Origin: Microbispora amethystogenes
Lineage (GTDB): Bacteria; Actinomycetota; Actinomycetes; Streptosporangiales; Streptosporangiaceae
Direction of reading: 5' to 3'
NCBI RefSeq assembly: GCF_016863015.1
Contig: NZ_BOOB01000026.1
Span: 62,001 to 126,000 of the forward strand
Length of the DNA stretch: 64,000 nt
This document shows positions 24,204 through 33,067 of the stretch, in pieces. Under the pieces are notes generated by a model, which saw only the letters and a program-made list of their open reading frames with translations, was not told the DNA's origin and did not search any database. The first letter of the stretch is position 1, and every line of letters starts with the position of its first letter. Both the position numbers and the translations under genes were made by a program.

Positions 24204-26632
24204 GCTCGTACCGTCCCCTGCACGACGGGTGGACCGTCACCGCCGTGTCGTCGACCGGGCAGCTCCGGCCGGTGGTCGCGGGGCTGCCCGCGTCCGTTCC
24301 CGGCTGCGTGCACACCGACCTCCTCGCCGCCGGGCTGATCGAGGATCCGTACCTGGACGACAACGAGGAGGGGCTCACCTGGATCGGCCGTACGGCGTGG
24401 GCCTACGAGACCACCTTCACCTGGGAGCCAGGAGGGGAGTCAGGGGGAGACGGCGCCGGCGACGACCGGGCCGACCTGGTCTGCGCCGGGCTCGACACGG
24501 TCGCCACGCTCGTGCTCAACGGCGTCGAGATCGGCCGGACGGCCAACATGCACCGGTCGTACCGCTTCCCGGTGCGGCACCTGCTGCAGGCGGGCGACAA
24601 CACGCTGCGGATCCTGTTCGACCCGCCGTACGGGTACGCGGAGGCGCAGAAGGCGGCCCTCGGCGACCGGCCCGGCGCGTACGACGAGCCGTACCAGTTC
24701 ATCCGGAAGATGGCCTGCAACTTCGGCTGGGACTGGGGGCCGACGCTCGTCACCGCCGGGATCTGGCGGCCCATCGGCATCGAGACCTGGAGCGCCGCCC
24801 GCCTGGCCGAGGTGCGTCCCCTGGTGTCCGGGGACGGGACCGTCGAGGTGCACGTGACGGTCGAGCGTGCCGCCGAGCGGCCGCTCACGCTAACGGCCGC
24901 GGCGGGAGGGGCCAGCGAGACCGTGACCGTCGCGGCCGGGGCGCGCCGGGCCGTCGTCACGCTGACCGTGCCGGACCCCGACCTGTGGTGGCCGCGCGGG
25001 TACGGCGAGCAGCCGTTGTACGACCTCACCGTCCGCCTCGAAGACGGCGAACGGGACGGTGGACGGGAGCAGGAGTGGAGCGGCAGGATCGGGTTCCGCT
25101 CGGTCGAGCTGGACCGGACCGGCGACGCCTTCACGATCGTGGTCAACGGCCGGCCGGTCTTCATGAAGGGCTTCAACTGGATCCCCGACGACTGCTTCCC
25201 CAGCCGGATGACCCGTGAGCGCCTGGCCGAGCGGTTCGCCCAGGCGGCCGGAGCGGGCGCCAACTGCCTGCGGGTGTGGGGCGGCGGGATGTACGAGAGC
25301 GACGACTTCTACGACCTCGCCGACGAGATGGGCCTGCTGGTCTGGCAGGACTTCCCGTTCGCCTGCGCGGCCTACCCCGAGGAGGGCCCGTTCGCGGCGG
25401 AGGTCGAGGCCGAGGCCCGCGAGAACGTCGCCCGTCTGACCCGCCATCCGAGCCTCGTGCTGTGGTGCGGCAACAACGAGAACATCGAGGGCCACGCCGA
25501 CTGGGGCTGGCAGGAGAAGCTGGAGGGCCGCGGCTGGGGTGGCGGTTTCTACTACGACCTGCTGCCACGGATCGTCGCGGAGCTCGACCCGGCCCGGCCG
25601 TACTGGCCGGGCAGCCCCTACTCCGGCTCGCCCGACCTGCCGCCGAACGACCCGTCCCGGGGCACCGTCCACATCTGGACCGTCTGGAACTCCCACGACT
25701 ACCGCCACTACGCGACCTACACGCCGAGGTTCGTGGCGGAGTTCGGCTTCCAGGGCCCGCCGACGTACGCCACGCTGCGCGCCGCGGTCTCCGACGACCC
25801 GCTGACGCCGTCGTCCCCGGGGGTCGTCCACCACCAGAAGGCCGTGGACGGCGACCTCAAGCTGCTGCGCGGCCTCGGCGATCACCTGCCCCGGCCGGAC
25901 GGCTTCGACGACTGGCACTACTTCACCCAGCTCAACCAGGCCAGGGCGATGGCGTTCGGGATCGAGCGGTTCCGGGCGCTCGCGCCGTACTGCATGGGCA
26001 CGATCGTCTGGCAGCTCAACGACTGCTGGCCGGTCACCTCCTGGGCCGCCGTGGACGGCGGCGGGCGGCGCAAGCCGTTGTGGCACGCGCTGCGCCGGGC
26101 CTTCGCCGCCCGGCTGCTCACCTTCCAGGGCGACGCGCTGGCGATGGTGAACGACACCGACGAGGCGTGGGCGGGCGAGCTCGCCGTCGAACGGCTCAGC
26201 CTGGCGGGCGAGATCCTGGCCAAGGAGCGCTTCGACGTGTCGGTCGCGGTGCGCGGCACGGCGTCCGCAGACCTGCCCGAGGCGGTGGCGCGGTCAGGGA
26301 ACCCGGCGGGGGAGGTGCTGGTGGCGACCCTCGGCGACGCCCGCGCGCTGTGGTTCCCGCGCGAGGACCCGGCGATGGACTATCCCCCGGCCGAGATGGA
26401 CACGGTGGTCGAGGAGATTGAGGACGGCCAGCGGGTGACCGTGACCGCGCGGACGCTGGTGCGCGAGCTCGCGATCTTCCCCGACCGGCTCGATCCCCGG
26501 GCGACGGTGGACGACCAGCTCGTCACGCTGCTGCCCGGCGAGACGGCGGTCTTCCACGTCAGCGGTGGCAGTCCCGACCCCGGCGCGCTGGTCCGACACC
26601 CGGTGCTCCGGTGTGTTAACGAATCCCGTTAG
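24200..26632 (+). CDS. Glycoside hydrolase family 2 beta-mannosidase
   Basis: 810 residues; GTG start overlapping the ATPase stop (GTGA). Layout is that of GH2 beta-mannosidases: sugar-binding jelly roll (PGCVHTDLLAAGLIEDPYLD, the family hallmark), a CNFGWDWGPTLVTAGIWRP block typical of mannosidases, an Ig-like domain, then the TIM barrel with GFNWIPDDCFP, the acid/base Glu in WCGNNENIEG (about residue 424) and the nucleophile Glu in VAEFGFQG (about 514). A C-terminal beta domain follows. No signal peptide, so it acts in the cytosol on imported beta-1,4-manno-oligosaccharides, releasing mannose. The next gene, ManA, would then channel mannose 6-phosphate to fructose 6-phosphate. Confidence 0.92.
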   Translation: MSSYRPLHDGWTVTAVSSTGQLRPVVAGLPASVPGCVHTDLLAAGLIEDPYLDDNEEGLTWIGRTAWAYETTFTWEPGGESGGDGAGDDRADLVCAGLDTVATLVLNGVEIGRTANMHRSYRFPVRHLLQAGDNTLRILFDPPYGYAEAQKAALGDRPGAYDEPYQFIRKMACNFGWDWGPTLVTAGIWRPIGIETWSAARLAEVRPLVSGDGTVEVHVTVERAAERPLTLTAAAGGASETVTVAAGARRAVVTLTVPDPDLWWPRGYGEQPLYDLTVRLEDGERDGGREQEWSGRIGFRSVELDRTGDAFTIVVNGRPVFMKGFNWIPDDCFPSRMTRERLAERFAQAAGAGANCLRVWGGGMYESDDFYDLADEMGLLVWQDFPFACAAYPEEGPFAAEVEAEARENVARLTRHPSLVLWCGNNENIEGHADWGWQEKLEGRGWGGGFYYDLLPRIVAELDPARPYWPGSPYSGSPDLPPNDPSRGTVHIWTVWNSHDYRHYATYTPRFVAEFGFQGPPTYATLRAAVSDDPLTPSSPGVVHHQKAVDGDLKLLRGLGDHLPRPDGFDDWHYFTQLNQARAMAFGIERFRALAPYCMGTIVWQLNDCWPVTSWAAVDGGGRRKPLWHALRRAFAARLLTFQGDALAMVNDTDEAWAGELAVERLSLAGEILAKERFDVSVAVRGTASADLPEAVARSGNPAGEVLVATLGDARALWFPREDPAMDYPPAEMDTVVEEIEDGQRVTVTARTLVRELAIFPDRLDPRATVDDQLVTLLPGETAVFHVSGGSPDPGALVRHPVLRCVNESR

Positions 26633-26679
26633 TCTCGGACCGCGCTCGCTCTTCCCCCGCCGCATGCGAGAGGACGCAC

Positions 26680-27807
26680 GTGGACCTGCTCACCAACCCC
26701 GTCAAGGACTACCCCTGGGGTTCCCGGACGGCCATCGCCGCCCTCACCGGCCGGACCGCCTCCGGACCCGAGGCCGAGCTGTGGCTCGGCGCCCACCCCG
26801 CCGCTCCCTCCCTGCTGACCAGGGACGGAGTCGAGACGACGCTCACCGACGTGATCGCCGCCGACCCGGCCGGCACGCTCGGCGAGGCGGTCGCGGAGCG
26901 GTTCGGCGGGCGGCTGCCGTACCTGATGAAGCTGATCGCGGTGGAGCGGCCGCTGTCGCTGCAGGTGCATCCGGACGCCGAGCAGGCCGCCGCGGGTCAC
27001 GCGCGGGGCGACGCGAACTACACCGACCCGTGGCACAAGCCCGAGCTGGTCTGCGCGCTCACGCCGTTCACCGGGCTGGCCGGGTTCCGGCCCGCCGAGC
27101 AGTCGGCGATGCTGGTCGACCGCCTGCGGGTGGAGCCGCTGCGGCCGGTGGTGCAGGCGCTGGGCGACGGCGACGTGCTCGGCGCGCTGCGGACGCTGCT
27201 GGAGTGGCCCGGATCCCGGCGGACGCTGGTCGAGTCGGTGGTGTGGGCGGCCTCGGCGGTCCACGCGCCCGACTACGCGCTGGTGACGCGGCTGGCCCGG
27301 CGCTATCCGGAGGACCCGGCCGTGCTGGCGCCGCTGCTGATGCGGCGTCACACGCTGGCCCCCGGGGAGGCGTTGTTCCTCGGGGCCGGGGTGCCGCACT
27401 GCTATCTCGACGGCTTCGCCGTGGAGATCATGGCGTGCTCCGACAACGTGCTGCGGGCGGGTCTCACCGGCAAGCACATCGACGTGGAGGAGCTGCTGCG
27501 GATCACCGACCCGGTGGCGCAGCCCGTGGTGGTGGAGCCGGACGACGGCTCGTATGTGCCGCCGGTGCCGGAGTTCCTGCTCCGCAGGATCGCGCCCGGC
27601 GCGGCCGGGGTGCTCGTCGAGGCGGCGCCCAGGATCGTGCTGTGCGTCGAAGGCGTCGTGAACGTGGGGACGAGTGGAGGTGCTGGGGGTTCCGAGGTCA
27701 AGCTGCGTCCCGGGGAGTCCGTCTTCGTCCCCGCCTCCGAGGGACGGGCGCACATCGGCGGGGACGGCGTGGCCTTCTGCGCCGAGCCGCACATGTCTCT
27801 CACTTAG
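26680..27807 (+). CDS. manA: Mannose-6-phosphate isomerase, class I
   Basis: 375 residues from a GTG at 26680 (GAGAGGAC upstream). Zinc-cupin isomerase: PVKDYPWGSRTAIA at the N-terminus, the metal/substrate block LSLQVHPDAEQAA, DPWHKPELVCALTPF, the second cupin strand GEALFLGAGVPHCYLDGFAVEIMACSD (His and Glu ligands) and NVLRAGLTGKHID. It converts mannose 6-phosphate to fructose 6-phosphate and back. Position at the end of the beta-mannoside operon points to catabolism of released mannose, although it may also feed GDP-mannose synthesis. No mannose kinase lies nearby, so phosphorylation must come from elsewhere. Confidence 0.93.
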   Translation: MDLLTNPVKDYPWGSRTAIAALTGRTASGPEAELWLGAHPAAPSLLTRDGVETTLTDVIAADPAGTLGEAVAERFGGRLPYLMKLIAVERPLSLQVHPDAEQAAAGHARGDANYTDPWHKPELVCALTPFTGLAGFRPAEQSAMLVDRLRVEPLRPVVQALGDGDVLGALRTLLEWPGSRRTLVESVVWAASAVHAPDYALVTRLARRYPEDPAVLAPLLMRRHTLAPGEALFLGAGVPHCYLDGFAVEIMACSDNVLRAGLTGKHIDVEELLRITDPVAQPVVVEPDDGSYVPPVPEFLLRRIAPGAAGVLVEAAPRIVLCVEGVVNVGTSGGAGGSEVKLRPGESVFVPASEGRAHIGGDGVAFCAEPHMSLT

Positions 27808-27895
27808 CGTGATGTTTGTCCTACGCGCCGTGAAGTGATCGCATCCGGCGGGTAGGAGCCCCTCATCGTCAAGCGCGGCCCGATGAGGGGGATCC

Positions 27896-28966
27896 ATGGG
27901 GCGCTTCAGGATTGCCGGCGTCGTCGCGGCGCTGGTGGGTGTGGCCGGGGCCTCCGCCACGCTCTCCGGCTGCGCGGCCGGCGGCGGCAAACACGCCACG
28001 CAGGCGGGCCAGGCCGGTCACCAGCGGAACAAGGTGGCCAACGAGGCGGCGTTGCGCAAGTCGGAGATGGCCGCCGCCGCCCAGGTGAAGGCCAACGAGC
28101 TGGGACAGATCCCGGTGATCATGTATCACCGGATCGTCCAGAACCCGCCGCCGGGCGACGACCGCAGCCCGAAGGACTTCCGGGACGAACTGGAGCGGCT
28201 GGCCGCCGAGGACTACGTGCCGATCACCGCGGCCGAGTACGTCACGGGCAAGATCGACATTCCGGCGGGCAAGCACCCGGTGGTGCTGACCTTCGACGAC
28301 TCCTCGCCCGCCCAGCTCACGCTCGACGGTATGGGCAATCCGACGCCGGACTGCGCGATCGGCATCCTCATGGACGTCGCGAAGAAGCACCCGGGCTTCC
28401 GGCCGGTGGCGACCATGTATGTGATCAAGGACCTGTTCGGCAAGGCCCGCCAGGAGGAGCAGATCCAGGTCCTGCAGTGGCTCAAGGACCACAACTTCGA
28501 CATCGGCAACCACACCCGCGATCACCTCAACCTGCTCGGCAAGCCGAAGGACGAGGTGGAGAAGCAGATCGTGGCGGGGCAGACGCTGATCACCTCGCTC
28601 ATCAAGACGCCGCCGGTCACGCTCGCCCTGCCGTACGGCAACCAGCCGCACGAGAAGAAGTGGGCGCTGCAGGGGGCGTCGGGCGGGGTGCGCTACGACT
28701 ACAAGGGCGTGTTCCTGGCCGGGTACACCCCCGCGCCGTCGCCGTTCACCAAGGACTTCGACCCCCTCAGCATCCCGCGGATCAGGTCGAAGGAGAACAA
28801 GGTCGGCGACTGCAAGAAGTTCTGCTCGATGGCCTGGCTCGACTGGCTGAAGGCCAACCCCACCGACCGGTACACCTCGGACGGCAACGCGAAGACCGTG
28901 GCCTTCCCGAAGTTCAAGGCGGCGTTCGTGGCACCGGCGTTCAAGACCAGTGTGCTGCCGTACTGA
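27896..28966 (+). CDS. Polysaccharide deacetylase family lipoprotein
   Basis: 356 residues from the ATG at 27896. Lipoprotein signal ending LSGCAAGGG. After a helical linker the NodB-type domain begins: IPVIMYHRIV (first strand), VLTFDDSSPAQL carrying the catalytic base/metal Asp pair, IGNHTRDHLN with the H-x3-H zinc ligands, and LALPYGNQP. Such enzymes remove acetyl groups from extracellular polysaccharides (peptidoglycan, chitin or exopolysaccharide) at the outer face of the membrane. A Lys-rich insertion and GDCKKFCSM near the C-terminus are not part of the core. Substrate unknown. Confidence 0.87.
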   Translation: MGRFRIAGVVAALVGVAGASATLSGCAAGGGKHATQAGQAGHQRNKVANEAALRKSEMAAAAQVKANELGQIPVIMYHRIVQNPPPGDDRSPKDFRDELERLAAEDYVPITAAEYVTGKIDIPAGKHPVVLTFDDSSPAQLTLDGMGNPTPDCAIGILMDVAKKHPGFRPVATMYVIKDLFGKARQEEQIQVLQWLKDHNFDIGNHTRDHLNLLGKPKDEVEKQIVAGQTLITSLIKTPPVTLALPYGNQPHEKKWALQGASGGVRYDYKGVFLAGYTPAPSPFTKDFDPLSIPRIRSKENKVGDCKKFCSMAWLDWLKANPTDRYTSDGNAKTVAFPKFKAAFVAPAFKTSVLPY

Positions 28967-29014
28967 GCGGGCTGAACGGGCTGTGCGGGCGGACGGCCGT
29001 GTCCCGGGGGCGGC

Positions 29015-29020
29015 TACCCT
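29015..29020 (+). promoter_or_regulatory. -10 hexamer of a leaderless transcript
   Basis: TACCCT ends 6 bases before the ATG at 29027, with no Shine-Dalgarno in between. This is the usual geometry of leaderless actinobacterial genes, in which transcription starts at the A of the start codon. Confidence 0.5.
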
Positions 29021-29026
29021 GCCACC

Positions 29027-29845
29027 ATGGAGGACGTTCCCGGACGGCCGGTCGCCGCCGTGTCCGATGAGCCAGACGAACCGGACGGCCTGCGGGGGCT
29101 CACCCCGCGGCTGATCGGCCCGGAGATCGTCGCGGTCTTCGCGGTCTCGCTCGGCGCCAGCGCGCTGCTGTCGCTCATCCGCCTGGTCGGCGCGCTGACC
29201 GCCCCGAAGGAACTGGGCGACCAGCACGCCGTGCTCGTCGGCTCGCTGGCCCCCGGCCGCCCGTGGCTGGACCTCACGCTGCACCTCGCGGGGATCGCGG
29301 TGAACGTGGCCCCGGTGGGGCTCGTCGCGTACCTGCTGGCGCGGTCGGGTGAGTCGATGCGGACGATCGGGGCCGACTGGCGGGAGCCGGGACGCGACAC
29401 GCTGCGCGGCGCCGCGCTGGCGGCCGTGATCGGCGGCACCGGGCTGGTGTTCTACCTGTTCGCCTTCAGGTCCGGGATCAACCTCAACGTCGTGCCGGAC
29501 AGCCTGCCGGACGCCTGGTGGCGGGTGCCCGTCCTGGTCGCGGAGGCCGCCCAGAACGGCGTGCTGGAGGAGGTGCTGGTCAGCGGATATCTGCTGCACC
29601 GGCTGCGGCAGCGCGGCTGGTCGCCGTGGCGGTCGGTGGGCGCGTCGGCCATCCTGCGCGGCTCCTACCACCTCTATCAGGGCTTCGGCGGCTTCGTCGG
29701 CAACATCGCGATGGGCGTGGTCTTCGGCCGGCTGTACCAGCGCTGGGGACGCACGATGCCGCTGATCGTCGCGCACACGGTGATCGACGTGGTCGCCTTC
29801 GTGGGATACGGCCTGCTGCGCGGCCGCGTCTCGTGGCTTCCCTGA
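29027..29845 (+). CDS. CPBP-family intramembrane metalloprotease
   Basis: 272 residues from the ATG at 29027, probably leaderless. Seven to eight hydrophobic segments. The Abi/CPBP motifs are present: EE followed by R-like spacing in VLEEVLVSGYLLHRLRQRGW, the His of GSYHLYQGFGGFVGN and the His/Asp of IVAHTVIDVVAFVGY. These zinc-dependent membrane proteases (relatives of Rce1) cleave prenylated or membrane substrates; in bacteria several confer self-immunity to peptides. The usual E-E-x-x-x-R arginine is replaced (EEVLVSG), so activity should be checked. It is monocistronic by position. Confidence 0.83.
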   Translation: MEDVPGRPVAAVSDEPDEPDGLRGLTPRLIGPEIVAVFAVSLGASALLSLIRLVGALTAPKELGDQHAVLVGSLAPGRPWLDLTLHLAGIAVNVAPVGLVAYLLARSGESMRTIGADWREPGRDTLRGAALAAVIGGTGLVFYLFAFRSGINLNVVPDSLPDAWWRVPVLVAEAAQNGVLEEVLVSGYLLHRLRQRGWSPWRSVGASAILRGSYHLYQGFGGFVGNIAMGVVFGRLYQRWGRTMPLIVAHTVIDVVAFVGYGLLRGRVSWLP

Positions 29846-30469
29846 TCTGCTGCCCTGACCTGCTCTCCTGTCCGCTGCCTGATCGGGCGCTAATCGGGCG
29901 CTAATCGGGCCGAATGCGTTCTGTATGGCGCGCCTGATTGCTTTGGGTTCGATCCCGGTGCATCGTTGACGCGCCGCCGCACGTCTGGATCCCCCCGGGC
30001 AAACCGGCCTGTCCTGGCCGCATCTTCTTTCGGGGACATTCGGGGATTTCGCAGTGAGACGTTCAACGGCTGACATCACATATCCGACATATACGGCGGC
30101 GCGGTCATGTCGCGCTACGCGTCGGCCGGGCGGCCTGCCCCGGCCGCCCGGCCGCGCACGTCCCGTCCACCCGCCGCGGCGGCCCCGGTTCCGCGCCCAC
30201 GCCGGTACGCCCGGCAGCGCAACCGGCAGGGTGCCCGACAGCGGGAGCGGCAGCCCAACCAGGCCCGCACCGGGCAGCGCCGGGTTTCCCGCCGCACGTC
30301 CTGCCCTTCGCCCCGCCGGCCACACAGCTGGCCGGCCTGCCGGGCGTCCGTGCCGGGAGACCCGGCGTACGGGACCGCGACCCGCGCGGACGCCGGCGCG
30401 GCGGACCACGCGGGTCTTATTACCACCGGTGCCGCGGGCGCGGTCGGACCCGTTACTCAGGCAGCACCG
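29846..30469. other. Intergenic stretch without a recognisable gene
   Basis: About 620 bases between the CPBP gene and the convergent MDMPI-like gene. Open frames on both strands are Arg/Pro/Ala-rich and match nothing I know. There is a small direct repeat at 29882-29910 (2.6 copies of ATCGGGCGCTA). Around 29946 GGGTTCGATCCC imitates a tRNA T-loop, but no cloverleaf can be built. Confidence 0.55.
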
Positions 30470-31186
30470 TCAGGCAAGACAACGCAGTGCGCCGCGGATG
30501 CGGGAGTCGAGAAGGTGGTCGGCCGGCAGGCGGCCGACCGTCGCCTCCACGAACTCCTCGGGGCCGAGATCGGCGGTGAGGCCGTCCACCTGCACCTCGA
30601 TCCGGCCGCAGACGGGGACGACCTGCGCCTTCGACCCGCGCTCCGCCAGCACGAAGAGGCCGACGGGGACCCGCCAGCCGAGGCGGTCCCCGGCCTCGTC
30701 CGGCGTCACCGGCGCCCCCACGTCGTCGGCGTGGGTGGCGTACTCCGAGTCGTAGTGGAAGGTCTGCAGGCCCACCGGGTAGGGCCCGGCCGACGTGTGC
30801 AGGGTGCCGTCGCGGCCCAGGGCCCGCATCCGCCGGCGCGTCTCCGCGTTCTTCGTCCGCCACTCGTCGAGCACCTGCTCCACCGGCAGCCCGCGGCGTC
30901 TGCGCACGCACCATTCGTTGAAACCGTCGAAGCCGCCGCGCACGCCCTCGTGTTCGAGCATCTCGAAGAACCCGTCGATGTCGTCGTCGAGACACGCGTG
31001 GTTGTACAGCTCCTCACCCGCCAGGTGGGCGAGCACGTCGCGGGTCGTCCAGCCCTCGCATCGGGACGGGTGGTTCCAGCCGTCGTCGTCGAGCGAGGAG
31101 AAGTAGCGGTCGAGCCGGGCGGCCTCGGTGTCGAAGATGTCGAAGGGGTCGAGCCCCGTCAGTTCGTCCCGTGCTGAGGTCGTCAT
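30470..31186 (-). CDS. Maleylpyruvate isomerase-like mycothiol-dependent enzyme (DinB fold)
   Basis: 238 residues from the ATG at 31186. N-terminal DinB/MDMPI four-helix domain: WNHPSRCEGWTTRDVLAHLAGEE with the first metal His in the second helix, VRRRRGLP, then the second block GLQTFHYDSEYATHADDVGAP, containing the H-x3-D/E-type ligand patch (the usual HADD). A C-terminal domain follows. Family members use mycothiol, the actinobacterial thiol, to isomerise or detoxify electrophiles, and many are uncharacterised. It is a single gene; substrate unknown. Confidence 0.82.
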   Translation of the reverse strand: MTTSARDELTGLDPFDIFDTEAARLDRYFSSLDDDGWNHPSRCEGWTTRDVLAHLAGEELYNHACLDDDIDGFFEMLEHEGVRGGFDGFNEWCVRRRRGLPVEQVLDEWRTKNAETRRRMRALGRDGTLHTSAGPYPVGLQTFHYDSEYATHADDVGAPVTPDEAGDRLGWRVPVGLFVLAERGSKAQVVPVCGRIEVQVDGLTADLGPEEFVEATVGRLPADHLLDSRIRGALRCLA

Positions 31187-31229
31187 GGGGGAGCCGTACC
31201 CGGCACCCGCCCGCCCTCACCTGCCCGCC

Positions 31230-32012
31230 TCACGCGTCCCTGCGGGTCAGCAGGACGGCGGCCACGCCGTACGGCACGGCCACCCAGGCGACCATGACCG
31301 CGAGCGCGGCGGCGGGAGAGAGCAGCGAGCCGCCGACCGAGCCGGGGTTGCCGGTGCCGGCCAGCTCGCCCGCCAGGGCGCCGGGGAGCACGGAGCCGAG
31401 GCGGTCGCCCCACGGAGCCGGGAGGTTGAAGGCCACGAGGGGGATGACGTACCAGAGGGCCACCAGCACGGCGATCGCGGCGACGGCGGACCGCGTGATC
31501 GCGGCCAGGCCCAGCCCGATCAGCGCGAACATCACGATGGCGAGGCTCATCGCCAGGAAGAGCGGGAACTGCCGGGCGAGCGGCTCGGCCGACTGCCCCC
31601 GGATGGCACGGTCACCGATGATCAGCCGCCCCAGCGCGTACGTCGCGAGGATGGCCGCGAGCCCGGCGCAGAACGCCACGACCGCGAGGACGGCCGCCTT
31701 GGCGGCCAGCACCCGCCCGCGCGACGGCATGACGGTGAACGTGCTCCTGATCATGCCGGTGGCGTACTCGCCGGAGACCGCGAGCACGCCCAGCACGGCC
31801 AGGCACAGCGAGCCGAGCATGCCGGTCAGCTCCGGCAGCGACGACACGGCGAGGTGGTCCCGCTGGTCGGGTGGCAGGCCGTCCCAGAGGCCCGCGGCGT
31901 ACCACGCCAGCAGGGCCATGAGGCCGACGACGACGACCACCACCCCGAGGACGACGGAGGTGGACCGGAGGGTGCGGAGCTTGAGCCATTCGGCGGCCAG
32001 CGCGTCGATCAT
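31230..32012 (-). CDS. ABC-2 type exporter permease
   Basis: 260 residues from the ATG at 32012, which overlaps the ATPase stop (ATGA). Six hydrophobic segments; opens with ALAAEWLKLRTLRSTSVVLG, the standard start of actinobacterial ABC-2 permeases, followed by SGEYATGMIRSTFTVMPSRG, the conserved cytoplasmic loop that contacts the ATPase. Forms a small exporter with the ATPase encoded upstream. A two-component system is transcribed divergently and probably controls it. Cargo (drug, lipid or peptide) is not evident. Confidence 0.87.
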   Translation of the reverse strand: MIDALAAEWLKLRTLRSTSVVLGVVVVVVGLMALLAWYAAGLWDGLPPDQRDHLAVSSLPELTGMLGSLCLAVLGVLAVSGEYATGMIRSTFTVMPSRGRVLAAKAAVLAVVAFCAGLAAILATYALGRLIIGDRAIRGQSAEPLARQFPLFLAMSLAIVMFALIGLGLAAITRSAVAAIAVLVALWYVIPLVAFNLPAPWGDRLGSVLPGALAGELAGTGNPGSVGGSLLSPAAALAVMVAWVAVPYGVAAVLLTRRDA

Positions 32013-32935
32013 CGGTCCGCCCTCCTGCTCGCGTGGTCCGTCACGTCCTCGGTGAGCCGCAGGTAGGTCTCTTCCAGCGAGGCGGCGCGCGGCGTGATCT
32101 CGTGCACCGGGATCGCGTGCCGGGCCGCGAGGTCGCCGATCTCGACCGGGTCGAGCCCGCGCACCGACAGGCCCTCACCCTCCGGGGTGACCGTCCCGCC
32201 CACGGCGGACAGCCCGGTAGACAGCGCGGTCGACAGCGCGGCGGCGAGATCCGCGGCGCGCGTGCTGCGGACGAACACGTCCCGTACGCCGGTCAGGTCG
32301 CGCATGGCGGTGTCGGCGAGGAGCCGCCCACGGCCGATGATCACCAGGTGGTCGGCGGTGAGCTCCATCTCGCTCATCAGGTGGCTCGACAGCAGCACCG
32401 TGCGCCCCTCGGCGGCGAGGCCGCGCATCAGCTCACGGATCCAGCGCACGCCGTCCGGGTCGAGGCCGTTGACCGGCTCGTCGAACAGCAGCACGCCGGG
32501 GTCGCCGAGCAGCGCGGCGGCGATGCCGAGGCGCTGCCGCATGCCGAGGGAGAAGCCGGCGATCCGCCTGCGCGCCACCCCCGCGAGGCCCACCTGCTCG
32601 ATCACGGACACCACCCGATCCCGGCCGACGCGGTTGCTGCGGGCGATCCAGCTCAGGTGGCCGAGCGGCGTGCGACCCCCCTGGACCGCCCCGGCGTCCA
32701 GGAGGGCGCCCACCTCCCGCATGGGGTGGCGGATGCGGTCATAGCGGCGACCTCCGACGAGCGCCTCACCGCTCGCCGGGTGGTCCAGGCCGAGGATCGC
32801 CCGCATGGTCGTCGACTTGCCGGCGCCGTTCGGCCCGAGGAACCCGGTGACCCGGCCTGGTTTCACGTGGAACGTCAGCCCGTCCACGGCGACCGTACGG
32901 CCGAACCGTTTGGTCAGCTCTCTGACTTCGATCAT
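32009..32935 (-). CDS. ABC exporter ATP-binding protein
   Basis: 308 residues; start ATG at 32935 chosen because MIEVRELTKRFGRTVAVDGL is the family start, although the frame stays open further upstream. Walker A GPNGAGKSTTMRA, Q-loop variant ALLDAGAV, signature FSLGMRQRL, Walker B VLLFDEPVNGLDPDG, switch His LLSSHLMSEME. The C-terminal extension (residues about 215-308) matches drug/bacitracin-exporter ATPases. Operonic with the permease gene by a 4-base overlap. The 132-base gap to the divergent histidine kinase gene presumably contains both promoters. Confidence 0.9.
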   Translation of the reverse strand: MIEVRELTKRFGRTVAVDGLTFHVKPGRVTGFLGPNGAGKSTTMRAILGLDHPASGEALVGGRRYDRIRHPMREVGALLDAGAVQGGRTPLGHLSWIARSNRVGRDRVVSVIEQVGLAGVARRRIAGFSLGMRQRLGIAAALLGDPGVLLFDEPVNGLDPDGVRWIRELMRGLAAEGRTVLLSSHLMSEMELTADHLVIIGRGRLLADTAMRDLTGVRDVFVRSTRAADLAAALSTALSTGLSAVGGTVTPEGEGLSVRGLDPVEIGDLAARHAIPVHEITPRAASLEETYLRLTEDVTDHASRRADR

Positions 32936-33055
32936 GCCTCGACGGTCCCGCGCGGCGGGCCGTCCCGGCGTCGGGCCGGGGGGCGATCTTCTCGCCGTCC
33001 CTCCGACCACGGGATGACAGACCCCGGCGGGAGGCGGCCGGGGCTCCGCGCGGTC

Positions 33056-33061
33056 TACCGT
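33056..33061 (+). promoter_or_regulatory. -10 hexamer for the histidine kinase gene (leaderless geometry)
   Basis: TACCGT, six bases before the GTG at 33068. No Shine-Dalgarno precedes that GTG, which supports a leaderless start. Confidence 0.45.
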
Positions 33062-33067
33062 GGGCGG

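Noticed and set aside
29935-29975. GGGTTCGATCCC looks like a tRNA T-arm
   Set aside because: The T-stem does not pair beyond two bases, and no acceptor, D or anticodon arm can be formed in the preceding 60 bases.
27869-30409. Very long minus-strand open frame (846 codons), plus similar long frames opposite many genes
   Set aside because: Composition is Arg/Gly/Pro-rich with no domain, and it lies antisense to well-supported genes; a typical shadow of high third-position GC.
30054-30470. Arg/Pro-rich frames upstream of the MDMPI-like gene
   Set aside because: Translations on both strands are low-complexity and overlap the 3' end of a real gene.
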